Positions 14,691 through 15,854 of a stretch of 15,854 bases of DNA are shown here, piece by piece (position 1 is the stretch's first letter; the number at the start of each line of letters is the position of its first letter). Below the pieces are notes generated by a model. That model did not search any database and was not told the DNA's origin. It saw only the letters and a program-made list of their open reading frames with translations. The stretch is from an uncultured bacterium (GTDB lineage: Bacteria; Planctomycetota; Phycisphaerae; Sedimentisphaerales; Anaerobacaceae). The stretch lies in NCBI GenBank assembly GCA_913009865.1, contig CAJVYK010000028.1:1-15854 (forward strand), read 5' to 3'. The position numbers and the translations under genes were made by a program.

Positions 14691-14726
14691 TTGTTATGGA
14701 CAAGCAAATGCTGTAATATACTTGTC
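14691..14726 (+). promoter_or_regulatory. Possible promoter with flanking inverted repeat
   Basis: TTGTTA at 14691-14696 and TAATAT at 14714-14719 are separated by 17 bases; each matches the sigma-70 consensus at four of six positions. A perfect inverted repeat, GACAAG at 14699-14704 and CTTGTC at 14721-14726, straddles the -10 element and could be an operator. It lies about 60 bases ahead of the membrane-protein start. This is motif evidence only, in AT-rich sequence where chance matches are common. Confidence 0.3.
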
Positions 14727-14784
14727 GTTATACGGAAACCATATAAACAATAGTTCGATCTGAAATCAGATTACGAGGCGAATA

Positions 14785-15773
14785 ATGTCTGTCTTGTCCA
14801 TTGTTGAATGGGTTATCTGGGGAATAGTTCTTGCTTGTGGGTTGTGGTTTGCCATTGGTATCCGCACAGTAGCAGTTCGCCATGCGCCCCCACCTCTATG
14901 GCCAACGCTTATCATGTCTTTTTCACTGGTCTTTTTACCTTTAATCTTCCTTTTTTTACCCTTCAGCAAGTTGCATATCCTCTGGATTCTATTTATTCTT
15001 TATCAACTTTCTTTTATGGCTGGTGTCGGTTATATCCCGATAGTATCGCAACTCCTGATCTGGCCTGCATATATCTATGCAAGCATCCTTATGATGGGCA
15101 CGGGTCTTCGTCTTACAAATCCATCAGAACGATCACCGTGGGCAGCACACGACGGCACCATTCCTCTGCGGGGTTGGTTTCAAGGATTCCCCAAACAATG
15201 GCCGTGGCTGACACGCAAAATCAGAAAGACCATCCAAGATTCAAGCAATGGTGGACCAAAAAATGGCACAGAGAAAGATAATGTTAATTTTTTGTATGAA
15301 AAGTTGTGGCGAGAAAGTCTTTGTGAAATAGTTTCTGAGGCCCAAGCCAAAGAAATCGCAACGGAACTTCTAATCCCAGACAGAATAGACGGTTTCGCTT
15401 TTGCTGCTAACTATGCTAAATTTCTAAGAAAGGGAATGCCTTCATTCGATGAAGCTTTTTTCCCCAATGAAGCCAAAAGTCAAGCAACACCCTCGATTAC
15501 AGAAGCATCCAATCCATTGAATTATATACCGTCTTTTCCGGATTGGTTTATTGCGGCATATCCTGACGTTTTCTTGTGGTTCGGTAACGTACAACATAAA
15601 CGCATTGAAGGACGTGGTGATGATGAAGATGCAGAGGAGGTCATGGCGGTTTTAGTTTGTGACCTCTTCGAAATAAACCCTGAAGACAAAGAGCTTGAAA
15701 TAGATGATCTACGTGATTCCAATGAGAAATGGTTGCCAAAATGGCTAAAAAACCTGGTTTCATTTTACAAACG
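14785..15773 (+). CDS. Unrecognised membrane protein, 3' end cut off by adapter sequence
   Basis: I do not recognise this protein. About 329 genuine residues are visible. The first 110 hold four hydrophobic segments, at about residues 5-27, 41-60, 64-86 and 89-106, typical of a small integral membrane domain. The rest is a hydrophilic, probably cytoplasmic region with aromatic clusters (GWFQGFPKQWPWLTRK, FPDWFIAAYPDVFLWFG) and an acidic stretch near residues 276-283 (GRGDDEDAEE). The start ATG has GAGGCG about 6 bases upstream. The reading frame seems to run on to a stop near 15840, but everything after Lys329, from the third base of the next codon onward, is Illumina adapter, so the true C-terminus is missing. 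Base composition is more AT-rich than the exopolysaccharide genes, and terminators and a possible promoter separate it from them, so it is probably unrelated. Confidence 0.7.
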
Positions 15774-15854
15774 AGATCGGAAGAGCACACGTCTGAACTC
15801 CAGTCACATTCCTTTATCTCGTATGCCGTCTTCTGCTTGAAAAAAAAAAAAAAC
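15774..15854 (+). other. Illumina TruSeq adapter with index, then poly-A (artefact)
   Basis: From AGATCGGAAGAGC at 15774 the sequence follows the TruSeq indexed adapter: the constant part runs to CCAGTCAC at 15807, an 8-base segment ATTCCTTT at 15808-15815 is consistent with TruSeq index 27 (ATTCCT) plus TT, and ATCTCGTATGCCGTC onward to CTGCTTG fills 15816-15839. A run of 14 A at 15840-15853 and a final C follow, as seen when reads pass the end of a short insert. This is not biological sequence. It encodes the familiar artefact peptide RKSTRLNSSH in the overlapping frame. Confidence 0.99.

Noticed and set aside
14479..14763. Possible 94-residue gene
   Set aside because: It is made from terminator hairpins, T-runs and repeats, and has no ribosome binding site or recognisable motif.
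15775..15840. Apparent C-terminal domain of the last membrane protein (RKSTRLNSSH and beyond)
   Set aside because: It is translated sequencing adapter, not gene sequence.

Overview
The window looks like a contig end from a Planctomycetota bacterium, most likely Phycisphaerae-like. This is inferred from gene content (an exosortase with a separate EpsI-type partner, a very long TPR protein and a Wzz-tyrosine kinase fusion), from frequent ATA, AGG and GGA codons, and from short palindromic and heptameric repeats between genes. All credible genes are on the + strand.

Left part (1-2280). The window opens inside the C-terminal end of a pyruvate:ferredoxin oxidoreductase. A LolA-like lipoprotein gene follows 23 bases later, then a CspA-type cold-shock gene. 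The cold-shock gene has a leader that can fold into a closing stem around two interlocked 7-bp helices (a pseudoknot candidate), and a clear intrinsic terminator behind it. About 500 bases with no credible gene follow, dominated by a roughly 100-base imperfect inverted repeat and smaller related palindromes.

Central part (2281-14375). This is an exopolysaccharide/exosortase locus read in one direction: a Wza-type outer-membrane export lipoprotein, an exosortase with the Cys-Arg-His triad, an EpsI-like exosortase-associated protein, a 1645-residue membrane-anchored TPR protein, a Wzz/GumC-BY-kinase fusion, and a WbpP-type UDP-HexNAc 4-epimerase. Together these point to polymer export (Wza plus Wzz-kinase), sugar-nucleotide supply (epimerase), and processing and surface anchoring of proteins carrying a C-terminal sorting signal (exosortase plus EpsI). 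No glycosyltransferase, flippase, polymerase or PEP-CTERM-type substrate lies in the window, so the locus is incomplete here. Several gene junctions carry short tandem repeats with a 7-base period, the largest being nine TAGCGTW units after the kinase gene.

Right part (14376-15854). Two terminator-like hairpins, several small repeats and a possible promoter precede an unrecognised membrane protein gene. That gene is not naturally complete: from 15774 the sequence is an Illumina TruSeq adapter with index and a poly-A run, so the contig end and the last 21 or so residues of the apparent protein are artefacts. I found no CRISPR array, rRNA, tRNA or transposase gene, and no convincing undescribed system. 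The most interesting non-coding signals are the cold-shock leader and the heptamer repeats.
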